DNA from: Alentia gelatinosa
Taxonomy: Eukaryota > Annelida > Polychaeta > Phyllodocida > Polynoidae
Length of the DNA stretch: 64,000 nt
Direction of reading: 5' to 3'
Assembly (NCBI GenBank): GCA_950022655.1
Contig: OX465584.1
Location: forward strand, 3,729,694-3,793,693
Shown here: positions 11,452 to 22,087 of the stretch, piece after piece
Position numbering within the stretch: the first letter of the stretch is position 1
Layout: each line of letters opens with the position of its first letter
The notes under the pieces: generated by a model
Database searches by the model: none
Told to the model about the DNA's origin: nothing
Seen by the model: the letters and a program-made list of their open reading frames with translations, nothing else
Translations under genes and position numbers: made by a program

Positions 11452-12032
11452 CTGCATCAAGAATCGTATATATATACAATACCTAACGAGTTTGGATGGG
11501 CCGCAATCGTCATTGAGATGAAACCAAGTGATGAATACGGCCCATCTAAACGAGTGCAGAATGGATCAGTTTACACTTACCAAATCATGCTGTTTTAACT
11601 GTTTCCGGTAAGTGATGTTCAGTTTGTGTCACAGTTACCTGGAGACGTGAAGCGTACAGAGTGTTTAATCATCATTTGTAGAACTTTTCATGTCTCCAGT
11701 GTTAAATCTACTGTGCATGATTTTGGTGACGTTTTCCTGGCCATCAACATCACTTACCGGAAGTAGTACATCAGCAAAGTGGAGACTCCCCCATTGTGTA
11801 TTTCACGATTCGAGTGCGGTTCTGGATCTATCTCATCCCTTTCACTAACATTAAACAGCATCACACTACCAGAATAATTCAAATTACTTCGCAAATCCAG
11901 TTGATGAATAGCATATGACGTCATCTCACATTCACTCTGCAACGACCGTGGCATAGTATCGTCACTTTACCGGGTATGATCGTTGAGTATTTTTTGTCTA
12001 ACGGTATTCCTATGGCTAAACTTGTACCAGAG
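11452..12032 (-). mobile_element. hairpin element H, split by P
   Basis: GTAGAACTGCATCAAGAATC hairpin with GGGCCGCAATCGTCATTGAG; P inserted in one arm; continues CACGATTCGAGTGCGGTTC, CATATGACGTCATCTCACAT, CCTATGGCTAAACTTGTACC, GAGGTGAGATT. Confidence 0.65.
11572..11775 (-). mobile_element. family P fragment inserted in H
   Basis: Reverse copy of the 3' coding end of family P: GTAGATTTAACACTG and ACTCTGTACGCTTCACGTCT match 26200-26290, with an in-frame stop. It is bounded by inverted CCGGTAAGTGATGTT / AACATCACTTACCGG. It splits the hairpin of an H element (11452-12032). Confidence 0.5.
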
Positions 12033-12112
12033 GTGAGATTAAAAACAGGCAACACACACAACCCCAGATCTCACGACCCGCAAGCCGGCCCGCTACCGAC
12101 CCAACTCTCCCG

Positions 12113-12773
12113 GGGCCTGTTTCATACATTTTGAAAGATCATCTGAAAGATCGTATAATGGTCGTAGGGCTGATATCGTTACATAAATGGGTTTGGTCGT
12201 ACACGTACGACCTTTGTACGATACGATCAAATGAGAATGCCAAATATTGTTACATAAACATTGACCGACATCATGTAAGTTGTCTTATATCGTCCAAGAT
12301 CGTCATAACGTACGAAACCTCTCGAGGGTGTCGTGGGTCTCGATTCATGTATTAATTTCATTTATTCAGATCTAAAATTGAAATAAGGCTTTATTCACAT
12401 CAAGATACACAGGTTTTTAAAAAGAAATCCTCGAAAAATCACTAAAATTGACTGTTATAGCTAAGGCCCAAATATGTGCTGTGGGTTGAATACCAGGAGG
12501 CTGATCGTTAACACTGGAACCCAATAGGTCATAAACAGTATGCATGGATATGAGTGGGGGGGGGGGGGGGGGGTGCATAGCTTACACATAGTAGATCTAT
12601 GATCCATTACGAAGTATGTCAAAGATACGATAATCTGTACGAGCAATTCATGTGTTTCCCTACGATCTATTTTATGTAACCAAATTGGACGACCATCGTC
12701 CATGAGGTCGTACATCGTTGGATAGATCTTATCGTACAATGGTCGTATGGTTCAGAATTCATGTAACAGGCCC
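12113..12773. mobile_element. TIR element U-like, 660 bp
   Basis: GGGGCCTGTTTCATACATTT at the left; right end rc GGGGCCTGTTACATGAATTC. Subterminal GATCGTATAATGGTCGT / ACGACCATTGTACGAT also mirror. A G19 tract lies at 12555. Confidence 0.62.
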
Positions 12774-13282
12774 CTGGCACCCGAGTGCGGGGATTAAGAG
12801 GCGGACTCGGACTCTGCTGAGAATGCTCGGTTTAGGATCAGTGGCTATGGATTCCCGGTAAGTAGGTGACATGGCGAGCGGGGCACGAGTCGGACGCGAG
12901 CTGCTCGGTGGGCGGGGGGTTGAGGAGAGGGTGAGTGATGGGCTCGAGGAGTTACCGTGAGAGACGGGACGCGAGTGGCCTACTCGGGGCTGATTGGCCG
13001 GCTTGATTAGGCTATGTACAGGATAAATGTTATCTTCATGTATCTATGGCTGTATCAACTAAGTGGGTCCATACTGCCCACGCCTACCCGTGTCGTATTT
13101 ATACCCATATCTCACCCGGTGACGTACCGGGTATTATCATATACCTGTGTGCGAATGTCTATGAAATACTGCCCGCAGCTAGGGGTGCAGTATAATAATG
13201 TTTGTGCCCGCTGCGAGTGTGACTTAATAAGTCATCAAAATAAAGTTTTTTCAATTATTTAAGGTATATAACAATAAGCAAA
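12774..13282. other. no gene recognised
   Basis: 12780-13000 is CpG-bearing (GGCGAGCGGGGCACGAGT); 13010-13260 has an open frame without recognisable domains or repeats. Confidence 0.45.
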
Positions 13283-13425
13283 CGTCCTCACTATAGGCGA
13301 AACGTTTCTCGTTCTCGGCCAGTCTTTGATTTCACACTGCCTTCCGCCTATGGCGTTAGGCAGTATGAAATCAAAGACTGACCTCGAAGAAGAACCGTTT
13401 CGTCCATAGTAAGATCGTTTCCTAA
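13283..13425. mobile_element. hairpin element, unique arms
   Basis: Long imperfect hairpin: AAACGTCCTCACTATAGG ... AGTCTTTGATTTCACACTGC and GCAGTATGAAATCAAAGACT ... CCATAGTAAGATCGTTT with apex CTTCCGCCTATGGCGTTAG. No flanking subterminal repeat is clear. Confidence 0.5.
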
Positions 13426-13479
13426 TATTATCTCACACCGGTATTTTTCTCCTTATGCTTAACGATAAGAACTCTTATC

Positions 13480-13725
13480 TGACCCCTGGAATAAATGTCC
13501 ATAGGCTTAACATTGGAACCTCGTTCTCCATACCCCTATGAGTATTGCAGACCGTTCTCCATGGTTTATATCCTGTGTGTTTACAGGGGTGAGATAAATA
13601 CAGAAAGCAACTCGTTTTGGTAAAAGAAGTCATTCCCTAACTCGTTTGAATGCTACATGAAATTCACTCCGCATCAAACTCGTAGAGAACGACGACTTTG
13701 ACCAAAACTTGTTGGTTTCTTCTTT
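13480..13725 (+). mobile_element. hairpin element F
   Basis: ACCCCTGGAATAAATGTCC, ATAGGCTTAACATTGGAACC, GGGGTGAGATAAATACAG, hairpin arms AACTCGTTTTGG / CCAAAACTTGTTGG. The apex is shortened. Confidence 0.68.
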
Positions 13726-13889
13726 AATACTCCACGGCCGTGAAGGTAGTGTACCCAATACTAAATGGCTAAATGGGTGACTTATTTTATCAATTAATAA
13801 TGTTTTACGGGGTGAGATAAAATAATGTCGCCACGTGTTTGGGTAAAACCTTGCCGTTTTTAGGTATATAACAAATAGGAAAACAGGCT

Positions 13890-14130
13890 CTATCTTAGCC
13901 TGGTATAAACGTACATAGGCTTAAAATTAAGAATTCGTACTCTACAGACTTGCAAGTACGATAGCTCATACTCAATGGGCGTTAAAAATATGAATATTTC
14001 AAATCAGAAACATATACGTGTTTGGTCCCCGTTCGCCATATTGTTTGGAGCGCTTTGGAATATTCACTCAGCTATCGCCTCGTTCATATTACTGCACACT
14101 CCAAACTTGATGGGGAACGGGGACACAGAC
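13890..14130 (+). mobile_element. hairpin element, unique arms
   Basis: ATAGGCTTAAAATTAAG near 13913, then hairpin GTGTTTGGTCCCCGTTCGCC / GATGGGGAACGGGGACAC with apex ATTCACTCAGCTATCGCCTC. Confidence 0.52.
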
Positions 14131-14560
14131 ACTCATCAGTCTCTTTCTTAGTCTTTATACATCAAAATACATGGTAACATTCTAGATCAGTTCCATCCCT
14201 CTGCCTTCAGCAGCGGGCTATAAGTAATCACTAATTGCACTGCATATATTCAAGGCACGAGCAGAGTAAGTCGGTTTCTGTATACTACTCTAATTGAGTC
14301 ACTCAGGGTACACGGTGAGGACATGGTGGGAGTGTCGGTGACTGTCAGCGGGTCGGGGAGGGGAACTAAGGATTATCTGTAATCTGACGTAATCTGAGGT
14401 AATCTGGAATTAGCGGCGCGGACTACATGTCCGTGGTGGAGCCTGGAGGCGCCGTACACTGACGTCTGGGGGCCTCCGACAGGTCCCTGTCTGTAGTCGT
14501 ATCACTAACCACACTCCAGAGTCACACTCAAGGCCAGGCTAGTCTCTACCTCACCCCTCG
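14131..14560. other. no gene recognised
   Basis: Contains a threefold TAATCTGANGTAATCTG repeat near 14375-14408; otherwise unique. Confidence 0.5.
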
Positions 14561-14561
14561 T

Positions 14562-14905
14562 ACAAGCTTAGCCATAGAAATAACATTAGGAAAAAATACT
14601 CAACGATCACCCCCGTAAAGTGATAATACTACGCCACAGCCGTGGCGTAGTGAATGTGAGATGACGTCATATGTGTTTGCTAGGTATATTCGAACTACTC
14701 TGATATTCTGATGCTATCTAATATCATAGAAAGGGGTGAGATAAATCCAGAACCACACTTGAATCGTAAATAGACAATATTCCACTCGTTTGGATGAGCC
14801 CAAATCGTCACTCGGCTTCGCCTCGATGACGATTGCGGCCCATCTAAACTCGTGGCGTATTGTGTATTTATACGATTCTCGATGCAGTTCTATATAATTA
14901 CCTCA
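14562..14905 (+). mobile_element. hairpin element H, complete-looking
   Basis: CCATAGAAATAACATTAGG, inner palindrome TACTACGCCACAG / GTGGCGTAGTGA, GGGGTGAGATAAATCCAGAA, then hairpin CGAATCGT-type arms (CCACTCGTTTGGATGAGCCC / GGCCCATCTAAACTCGTGG) with apex CACTCGGCTTCGCCTCGATG. Confidence 0.72.
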
Positions 14906-15024
14906 CCACTTTCACCCCGTAACCCCGAGCGTTATTCCGACACACATTAATTTATTAACCCAACTGCTCTTCCTCCCTTTTCTGTCACCTAAGCTTCATG
15001 TTTTATCTCACATCTGTTATTTGT

Positions 15025-15305
15025 GTCCTGTACGCTTAACATTGGGAACTCGTTCTACATGCCCCTATGAGTATTGCAGTCCATTCTCCATGGTTCATAT
15101 CCTGTGTATCGGGTGACGAGGCGTGTTAAGAGACTGGGATCACCATCTGGTACCAGTCTCCTGATAATTTAGAAATACTATATCCCGTGTATCGTCCATT
15201 ACTTTAGTGTATATACGGGTGAGATGAATGCAGAAAGGAACTCGTTTTGGTCAAAGTCTTTGCAACTCGTTTGAATGCTACATGATATTCACTCGGCTGT
15301 CATCT
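15025..15305 (+). mobile_element. hairpin element F with internal insertion, truncated
   Basis: CTTAACATTGGGAACTCG and GGGTGAGATGAATGCAG as in other F copies. An extra ~80 bp (about 15115-15195) with GAGACTGG/CCAGTCTC lies within it. The hairpin breaks off at ATTCACTCGGCTGTC. Confidence 0.58.
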
Positions 15306-15332
15306 CATTTTTATCACTTCCCATCAGATTGG

Positions 15333-15592
15333 GTAGGTGGAAATCCCACCCCTACACATTTACCGTGGTGAGAGTTCTTTTACTTCTCACACCACATAGA
15401 CATGGTATGAGAAGGATTGGCCTTTGATATAGCAGTAAATCTACCACTGCTTGGGGTGAACTCCCCACCCCGGTCGCTTTTGTTTGCTTGCGTGCAAGTA
15501 TATCCGGTCTGCACCACGAGGAGGCGAGGCGACCAAGAGGGTGAACAGATTGGTAATTGCTGTCCCCCCCAGCAGACCCTGTAATGAGTAGC
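15333..15592 (-). mobile_element. SINE fragment joined to module D
   Basis: Body unit ends at CCACTGCTTGGGGTGAACTC and passes straight into CCCCACCCCGGTCGC and module D (GCATGCAAG-type, TATCCGGTCTGCACCACGAG), with the tRNA part deleted. This is one of three places where D adjoins the SINE, so D is part of the element. Confidence 0.6.
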
Positions 15593-15692
15593 GTCCTACC
15601 TTAATGTACGATCTAACGTCATGGTCATCAGAAATGTCCTTGAGCAGGTTCACTTACCTGAAAGAGACAAAAGAACATATCAACAAACATCC

Positions 15693-16037
15693 TACATTCT
15701 TTGATATTGCAGTTAATCTACCACTGCTGGGGATGAGGGAGAAAGGTGGCTATACACCACACCACACAGACATGGTATGAGAAGGTCTGGCCTTTGATAT
15801 AGCAGTAAATCTACCACTGCTGGGGATGAGGGAGAAAGGTGTCTATACACCACACCACATAGACATGGTATGAGAAGGACTGGCCTTTGATATAACAGTA
15901 AATCTACCACTGCTGGGGATGAGGGAGAAAGGTTGCTGTACACCACACCACATAGACATGGTATGAGAAGGACTGGCCTTTGATATAGCAGTACATCTAT
16001 CACTGCTGGGGATGAGGGAGAAAGGTGGCTGTATGCT
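15693..16037 (-). mobile_element. SINE body array, about four 93-bp units
   Basis: Repeated CCACTGCTGGGGATGAGG and CACATAGACATGGTATGAGA every 93 bp. No tail or head is recognisable. The unit length is divisible by three, so long meaningless open frames appear on the - strand. Confidence 0.7.
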
Positions 16038-16140
16038 ACACCTGATAGACATCTGCATGTGTGACTTATATTCAGAGATCGGGTGAATTGGTTTTTTTCT
16101 GCCATGTTTAGTCAAAATATGTTTCCACCTACATCATGTG

Positions 16141-16435
16141 GTATAATCCTTTATCCTAACCCTCATATAAATCTCCATAGACTTAACATGGTGTGATAGT
16201 ATGCCACGGTTATGCCATAAAATATTCATATGCCACTGGTGACATATGGAGTTAAAAACATGTGACAGGGTAGGATAAAATCTAAACATCACTCAATTTC
16301 ATATAATTGTTTACATGCCATTCGTTGTCTTCGCTTCGTGATATCATTCCGCGAAGACAACTCATGCATATAAACAATCATACGAAATTTCGTGATGTTT
16401 CATGATATTATCTTTTCCTAAACTTCCTCTATTTT
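16141..16435 (+). mobile_element. hairpin element G
   Basis: TTATCCTAACCCTCATATAA, internal CCACGGTTATGCCATAAAAT, CAGGGTAGGATAAAAT, then hairpin CACTCAATTTCATATAATTG ... ATACGAAATTTCGTGATG with apex CTTCGCTTCGTGATATC. Confidence 0.7.
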
Positions 16436-16715
16436 TGACTTTCCTGACTGGATCACGTTTGCTCACGCTCAGTAGAATCTAAGGCACATTTGCGGGCACC
16501 CCGCAGGTCGTTTCCCCGTTGTATAATATCAGGACTAATGTGGCAGAAACCGATGCATATCAAATCATAGTGAATCGAAATCCAGGCCAGAGATGCATGA
16601 AAAAGGTAGCGTCAATTTCCTCCTCAAATTATTCATACAGGTAAAATAGAAGACTGTGGCGCAGTTAGCACAGAGAAACACAACTGGGGTGTTGGCGGTG
16701 TGATTCAGAAAGGCA
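16436..16715. other. no feature recognised
   Basis: Unique sequence between G and I elements. Confidence 0.5.
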
Positions 16716-16734
16716 CTGCTGGGAGTGTCACTGG

Positions 16735-17815
16735 TGTATTATCCACTTAATACAGAGTGTCCATAGAAAACACATGGGCAGCGTGTACCTACATACCCAG
16801 AGCATACAGATATATCCACTTAATACAGAGTGTCCATAGAAAACACATGGGCAGCGTGTATCTACATACCCAGAGCATACAGATATATCCACTTAATACA
16901 AAGTGCCCAAAGAAAACATATAGGAGCGTGTACCTACATACCCAGAGCATACAGATATATCCACTTAATACAGAGTGTCCATAGAAAACACATGGGCAGC
17001 GTGTATCTACATACCCAGAGCATACAGATATATCTACCTAATACAGTGTCCATAGAAAACACATAGGGAGTTTGTATCTACATACCCAGAGCATACAGAT
17101 ATATCCACTTAATGCAGAGTGTCCATAGAAAACATGTGGGAGCGTGTACCTACTTACCCAGAGCATACAGATATATCTACCTAATACAGAGTGTCCATAG
17201 AAAACACATAGGGAGTTTGTATCTACATACCCAGAGCATACAGATATATCTACCTAATACAGAGTACAGAATGTATAGAAAAGACATGGTCAGCGTGTAT
17301 CTACATACCCAGAGCATACAGATATATCCACTTAATACAAAGTGCCCATAGAAAACGCATGGGAGCGTGTATCTACATACCGGGAGCATACAGATAAATC
17401 CAGCTAATACAAAGTGTCCATAGAAAACACAGAGTATAGAATGTATAGAAAAACACATAGGCAGCATGCATCTACATACCCAGAACATACAGATATATCC
17501 ACCTAATGCAGAGTGTCCATGGAAAACACATGGGTAGCGTTACCGGAGCATACGGATATGTTGCATGCTCCGGATTCCCATAAATAGCGCATACCGAAAA
17601 TAGTGCATACTGAGAAATAGTGTGTATACCTAAATGAATTAATATCGGTATGCGACTTGTCAGGAAAAGGTGGATGATAAATACAATAGAGATTGGTTTC
17701 AGATAAAAGCGGTTGTATGCTCCTCAGACTTGACTGCGCAATATCCTCTCATCCGCTCGGATATTACTACGCGCAAACTCCTCGCTTCTATCTGAACCCA
17801 GTCAACATTGTGTAT
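16735..17815 (+). mobile_element. hairpin element I with internal 73-bp array
   Basis: Starts GTGTATTATCCACTTAATAC, then about ten 73-bp units (CATACCCAGAGCATACAGAT, TGTCCATAGAAAACACATGG), then the normal I sequence (CATACGGATATGTTGCATGC), GGTGGATGATAAATACAATA and hairpin GATTGGTTTCAGATAAAAGC ... CTTCTATCTGAACCCAGTC ending ATTGTGTATTTATC. Confidence 0.75.
16750..17530. repeat. 73-bp tandem array in element I
   Basis: Same-frame peptides recur at 16757 and 16830, 73 bp apart. Single-copy I elements (8760-8830, 42815-42890) carry one such unit, so the array is internal amplification. Confidence 0.82.
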
Positions 17816-18131
17816 TTATCTCACCACCAGCTCAGCTCGTAGTCAGCCACAGAATATAATCAGCAGTTGCGTCATTCCAATGAAGCGAGCACCTGAAACC
17901 CGCATGGCGGATGATTTTATCATCCCTATCAGACGAGCCGGACATTATAAACGTCCTATAGGCTCGCCACCGCTACCGAGGGGAATACAAACTTCCATAG
18001 TATCCTAGGAGAATGTATACAGAAAAAAATCCCTGAACATCAAAATGTCTTTGTCTTAGCGTAGTAATTCTCAAGGCAAAGCTGACTGACTGAGCATTGA
18101 GCTCTGACCCTAAACTTGAACAGGTTTCTGA
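17816..18131. other. no gene confirmed
   Basis: An open segment with MADDFIIPIRRAGHY ends at 18008. It starts inside element I, so it is not a credible gene as it stands. Confidence 0.4.
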
Positions 18132-18285
18132 ATTATCTCACCCTTCATATTGACCTATTGGCTAACATTTGAGACATGCTCCCTCATTGAGTATTTTTTC
18201 TAAATACTCCATGGGCGTTGAGTACGAGTTCCTAATGTTAACTGAGTGGGGAGAAATAAAGGTTAGTATCCATCGACAATCTAAA
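18132..18285 (+). mobile_element. hairpin-element 5' module
   Basis: TTATCTCACCCTTCATATTG, GGCTAACATTTGAG, ATACTCCATGGGCGTTGAGT: matches the inner part of the element at 2700-2822 in opposite orientation. The 3' hairpin is missing. Confidence 0.48.
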
Positions 18286-18514
18286 CAATACTACCGTTGC
18301 TTTCCATATCTTCACATATTGGATGAAGTATCATTCAAAATTGCTCGAAAAAGCTCAGAAGAGGGTTATATACAGTGTTCATGCTGGTCAGAAGCCACGA
18401 AGTCTCTGCTATAAAATACATATAGTATATTATGATATATGTACATATATACATATATACCCGAAATTTAAAAAAAAAATCCATTTCATTTTTCTTAACA
18501 ACCAAAATTTTAAT

Positions 18515-18645
18515 AAATGTGTATGGCTAGGTGGCGCGTATTTTAGTGTAACGGACCAGTGGTCCGTACAGTATTTTTACGTCATATGCCAAAACGGTGC
18601 GTATTTACAGTATATATACGGCATGGTTATATAGTAAAATGTAAT
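18515..18645. repeat. family L palindromic repeat
   Basis: Shares ACGGACCAGTGGTCCGTA, CATATGCC.AAACGGTGCG, and ACAGTATATATACGGCATGG with 42330-42465. Confidence 0.55.
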
Positions 18646-18966
18646 TTGATATGACATATCATAATATAATAGCGTATAACATGAAATGGCGGTCTTCAGA
18701 ATCAGTCAGCACACACTCTATATAATGAACACAGTCTCCCTCCCCTACATTCAGCACGCTAGTATTGAAACGGCTTATCTTTATTCATCCCCATATGAAC
18801 TAATGAATCGGAATTAATCCATAATTCATGTGATTTGCTGATATCCCGACACCAATCCATCTATATCCGTGCGCAGTGTATTCACCCCCCCCCCCGTGTG
18901 CATGCAGTTAGGCGTCAGTCGTAGAAGCCGCTCGCACGTTATTAATTGTCATAAACTAAAAGTCTG

Positions 18967-19630
18967 TATTCATATAGAACTGGATCGAGAATCATATAAA
19001 TACACAATACTCCATGAAAGTGAATGTACTGCAATCATCATCGAGGAGAAGCCGAGTGAGAATTTAAAGGAGAAACCAACAAGGCTTGGTCAAAGTCGTC
19101 GTTCTTCACGAGTTTGATGTAGTGTGATATGAACGAGGCGACGGCCGAGAGAATATTATGTAGCATTCAAACAAGTTGGAGAATAACAACTTTGACCAAA
19201 ACTATTTGCTTTCTGTATTTATCTCACCCCTATGTATACACACTAAAAGAATAGACACTGCACAGGTATAGACCATGGAGAAGGGACTGCAATACTCATA
19301 TGAGCATAGAAAACGAGTTCCCAATGTTAAGCCTTTGGTATGAAAATACCAGGGGTGAGACAAACGGTGCCTCCAAACGAGTGGAGTTTTGTGCATTTTA
19401 CAATTCGAGTGTAGTTCTGGATTCATCTCAGCCCTTTAAATGACATTAAATAGCATCACAATATCAGAATAATTCAAACTACTTCACAAATCCAGTTGGT
19501 TGATAGAGTATGACGTCATCTCACATTCACTCTACCACGACAAGGGCGTAGTTTTGTCACTCAACAGGGGTGATTGTTGAGTTCTTCTTCATGTTATTCC
19601 TATGAATAAACTTGTACCTGGGGTGAGATA
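18967..19630 (-). mobile_element. hairpin element H, split by F
   Basis: Left part TATAGAACTGGATCGAGAAT to GAAGCCGAGTGAG; right part CAAACGAGTGGAGTTTTGTG through ATGACGTCATCTCACATTCA to CTGGGGTGAGATA. LINE Q inserted at its right end. Confidence 0.66.
19066..19372 (-). mobile_element. hairpin element F inserted in the apex of H
   Basis: Runs from AAAGGAGAAACCAACAAGG to GGGGTGAGACAAA with apex GAACGAGGCGACGGCCGAGA. H sequence continues on both sides (GCCGAGTGAGAATTT | CTCCAAACGAGTGG) with no clear target duplication. Confidence 0.68.
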
Positions 19631-20153
19631 TTGTTTGTTTGTGGTTTAACACCCCAGGGGACCCTGATGATATAAAGGGGCCATCAATGATTTAAGCTTA
19701 TCAATTTCATAGATTTATTTCAGTCAATTCTTTTCAATGTTTTCAAATATTGTATAAACAATCAAAGAGATTTTTCTCTTTCAAAAACCTTATGATATAT
19801 ATTTGTTTACGTTTCAGTACTTTCCTCTATTTTCTCGTACCCTTTTGCAGTTCGGCAGGACTGCTGAACAGTGATACATTGCACACTTGGCATAATGAGG
19901 ATTTCCCCTTTCAGGAGATTATCATGTGTAAGTCTGCAGTGACCTATTTTCAGACGGGTCAACTTCACCTGTTCACTACGACTTAATCCCCCACAGTTTC
20001 TCTTCCCATTCACAGTTGAATGAATAATATGCAGTTTGTTTCGTATTTGCTTGTTCCAGTCATATTACCATTTATTCATTGTAAATTCTCTTATTGGGGC
20101 TGTCATATCCATGTGTGGAGTTTTCACTGTGCCTGGATGTAACTTCAGAGCAG
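19631..20153 (-). mobile_element. LINE Q, 5'-truncated 3' end with 11-bp target duplication
   Basis: The - strand encodes the ORF2 end: LHIIHSTVNGKRNCGGLSR, SEQVKLTRLKIGHCRLTH, LLKGE, close to the same region of LINE R, with stops. The 3' UTR ends GGGTCCCCTGGGGTGTTAAA then (ACAA)n. Perfect 11-bp duplications GGGGTGAGATA flank it at 19620-19630 and 20154-20164, so this is one complete insertion event of 523 bp. Confidence 0.8.
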
Positions 20154-20360
20154 GGGGTGAGATAAAGCACCTTGCACGTTGACCTTGATACCGGCGGCCC
20201 TGCCCGCACGGCTGCGCGTTTCAAGTCCCGTTATCCCTGCCCGTTCCCATTCATTGGCGCGCTATTAATAGAGACACAGCGCTATTGATCTCCACTGCAA
20301 ACCGATATCGACGATCGATGTGTTCCGACGTCAAACGGCACAGGTGTGACTGTCACGGCA

Positions 20361-20403
20361 TGACGTCGGCGTGACGTCACTGTGATCATGTCACATGACG
20401 TAA
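20361..20403. promoter_or_regulatory. cluster of three CRE-like sites
   Basis: TGACGTCG (20361), TGACGTCA (20372) and TGACGTAA (20396) in 43 bp, in a CpG-bearing, repeat-poor stretch (20165-20540). CREB/ATF-type factors bind TGACGTCA. No gene start is visible next to it. Confidence 0.3.
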
Positions 20404-20544
20404 TGGTGGGAAAATAACCTCCGGGAGGTATACCTGGGGATGCGGGTAGTATGAGGGAACGCAGTGACTGAGCCCGCAGTGACCGTCGTTAGAGGTCTTT
20501 CGTCTCTTAAATACGTCCAAAGGCTGTAGGCAAAGGGCCGTCAT

Positions 20545-20905
20545 TATAGGGCACATAGCTATTGTGTTATGGATTTTTTTGTTTGGGTACGTCCAATAAG
20601 TTCTATTAGACTTTGTGTTATGGAAGCGGCCATCTTGCCCCCCGACGCTATACGATGGAAGCGGCCATCTTGCCCCCCGACGCTAAACAAAACACCAGGT
20701 GGCAGATCCAGTTATCAATGGGTTTTATTCGAAATATTTTGGGGGGGTTTGCCACTAATGGATTTTAGTCTCGTCTCATGATTTTCTTTAGATTATGACA
20801 GCAGAAAATAGTGGTTGTCCCTCGACTACAGTGGCGCTATCTTACAATTTCCTGGCGGATGTTGTCGGAACTAGCAATCACTCTGTGCCCTTACGTCCGT
20901 GCAGA
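20545..20905 (+). mobile_element. family C repeat, longest copy
   Basis: GTTATGGAAGCGGCCATCTT, CAAAACACCAGGTGGCAGAT, GGTTGTCCCTCGACTACAG, AGCAATCACTCTGTGCCC. A 36-bp block (ATGGAAGCGGCCATCTTGCC) is duplicated in tandem at 20620-20690. Confidence 0.62.
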
Positions 20906-21025
20906 GGTATTATGATGAAACGTCATGAAATGTCATACAGTGTTTAAATGGTCTGAGTTGTCTTCGCGGAATGATATCACGATGCGGAGCTGAGTGATAT
21001 CTGTAGCGGCTGAGCGTAGTGCTTG

Positions 21026-21540
21026 TTTGTTTGTTTGGGTAGTTTAACGTCCAATTTGTTCAATTAGACTTACTTTGGATTTGACCAAATCTATGAAATG
21101 AATGTAGGAAGAAATCTCACCCCTACATATTTACCGAGGTGAGAGTTATTTTAGTTCCCACACCACATAGACATGGTAAGAGAAGGACTGTGCTTTGATA
21201 TAGCAGTAAATCTACCACTGCTGGGGATGAAGGAGAAAGGTGGCTGTACACCACACCACATACACATGGTATGAGAAGGACTGGTCTTTGATATAGCAGT
21301 AAATCTACCACTGCTAGGGATGAAGGAGAAAGGTGGCTGTACACCACACCACATAGACATGGTATGAGAAGGACTGGCCTTTGATATAGCAGTAAATCTA
21401 CCACTGCTGGGGATGAAGGAGAAAGGTGGCTGTACACCACACCACATAGACATGGTATGAGAAGGATTGGCCTTTGATATAGCAGTAACTCCACCACTGC
21501 TGGGGGTGAAGGACAAAAGCGGCTGCAGTGGGACTGAATC
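21026..21540 (-). mobile_element. SINE (tail B) with about four 93-bp body units
   Basis: Tail TTTGGGTAGTTTAACGTCC, then units whose ACATAGACATGG starts lie at 21165, 21258, 21351 and 21444 (exactly 93 bp apart), then GGCTGCAGTGGGACT at the head junction. The head itself is diverged. Confidence 0.78.
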
Positions 21541-21609
21541 ATTGGTGATGATTTGTACCTAATCCCATTTACTCTGAATAAAAGAAAAACCGGAGCTGAG
21601 TGAGATCTA

Positions 21610-21722
21610 TAGCGGTTGAGCCCGTAGCGATGGCTGTCCTCACTCCTTCGTCCCATAACTACGACCCTTCGTCTATGGTGTTATGGGAGCACTAACGAGA
21701 CCTCAAACGGCCATCACTACGG
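21610..21722. mobile_element. hairpin fragment
   Basis: Arms CCCGTAGCGATGGCTGTCC and ACGGCCATCACTACGGCC, and CGTCCCATAAC / GTTATGGGAGC, around CGACCCTTCGTCTATGG. Confidence 0.45.
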
Positions 21723-21965
21723 CCTCAGTCACTACATTTCCTTGTAGTGTTACCTGAAGTGAGGTGTGCGTGAAAACAGGTGTGTGACGGCTGGGCGGGG
21801 TGTGGGCGGGGTGTGGGCACAGGTGTGGGCGGGGTGTGGGCACAGGTGTGGTCTGCTGAGTGTAAACGGATACCGCCATGTCTGCAGGTGACATCACCAC
21901 ACACTTCTCGTGCTGTTAGAAGAGTCTCGTTAGCGCCAAGTGTTTTATGTTTTCAGCTAAACTAC

Positions 21966-22042
21966 ATCTCTCTGTCTGTCTCTCTCTCCCTCCCTCTCTC
22001 TCCCTCTCTCCCTATATCACTCTATCACTCTCTCTCTCTCTG
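21966..22042. repeat. (CT)n microsatellite
   Basis: Imperfect CTCTGTCTCTCTCTCCCTCC tract immediately left of the 33-bp satellite. Confidence 0.85.
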
Positions 22043-22087
22043 TTGTACTTGTGTTCATGCTGCAGAACATTGTAGGCATATTTGACA

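Noticed and set aside
16745..17530. CRISPR array
   Set aside because: Eukaryotic context, contiguous 73-bp units without unique spacers, and the unit belongs to element I.
17808..18008. small gene with MADDFIIPIRR
   Set aside because: Frame begins inside the 3' hairpin of element I; no independent support.
21123..21656. 177-codon frame with SPSSPAVVDLLLYQRP repeats
   Set aside because: Reading through the 93-bp SINE body units; the same peptide appears at every SINE locus.
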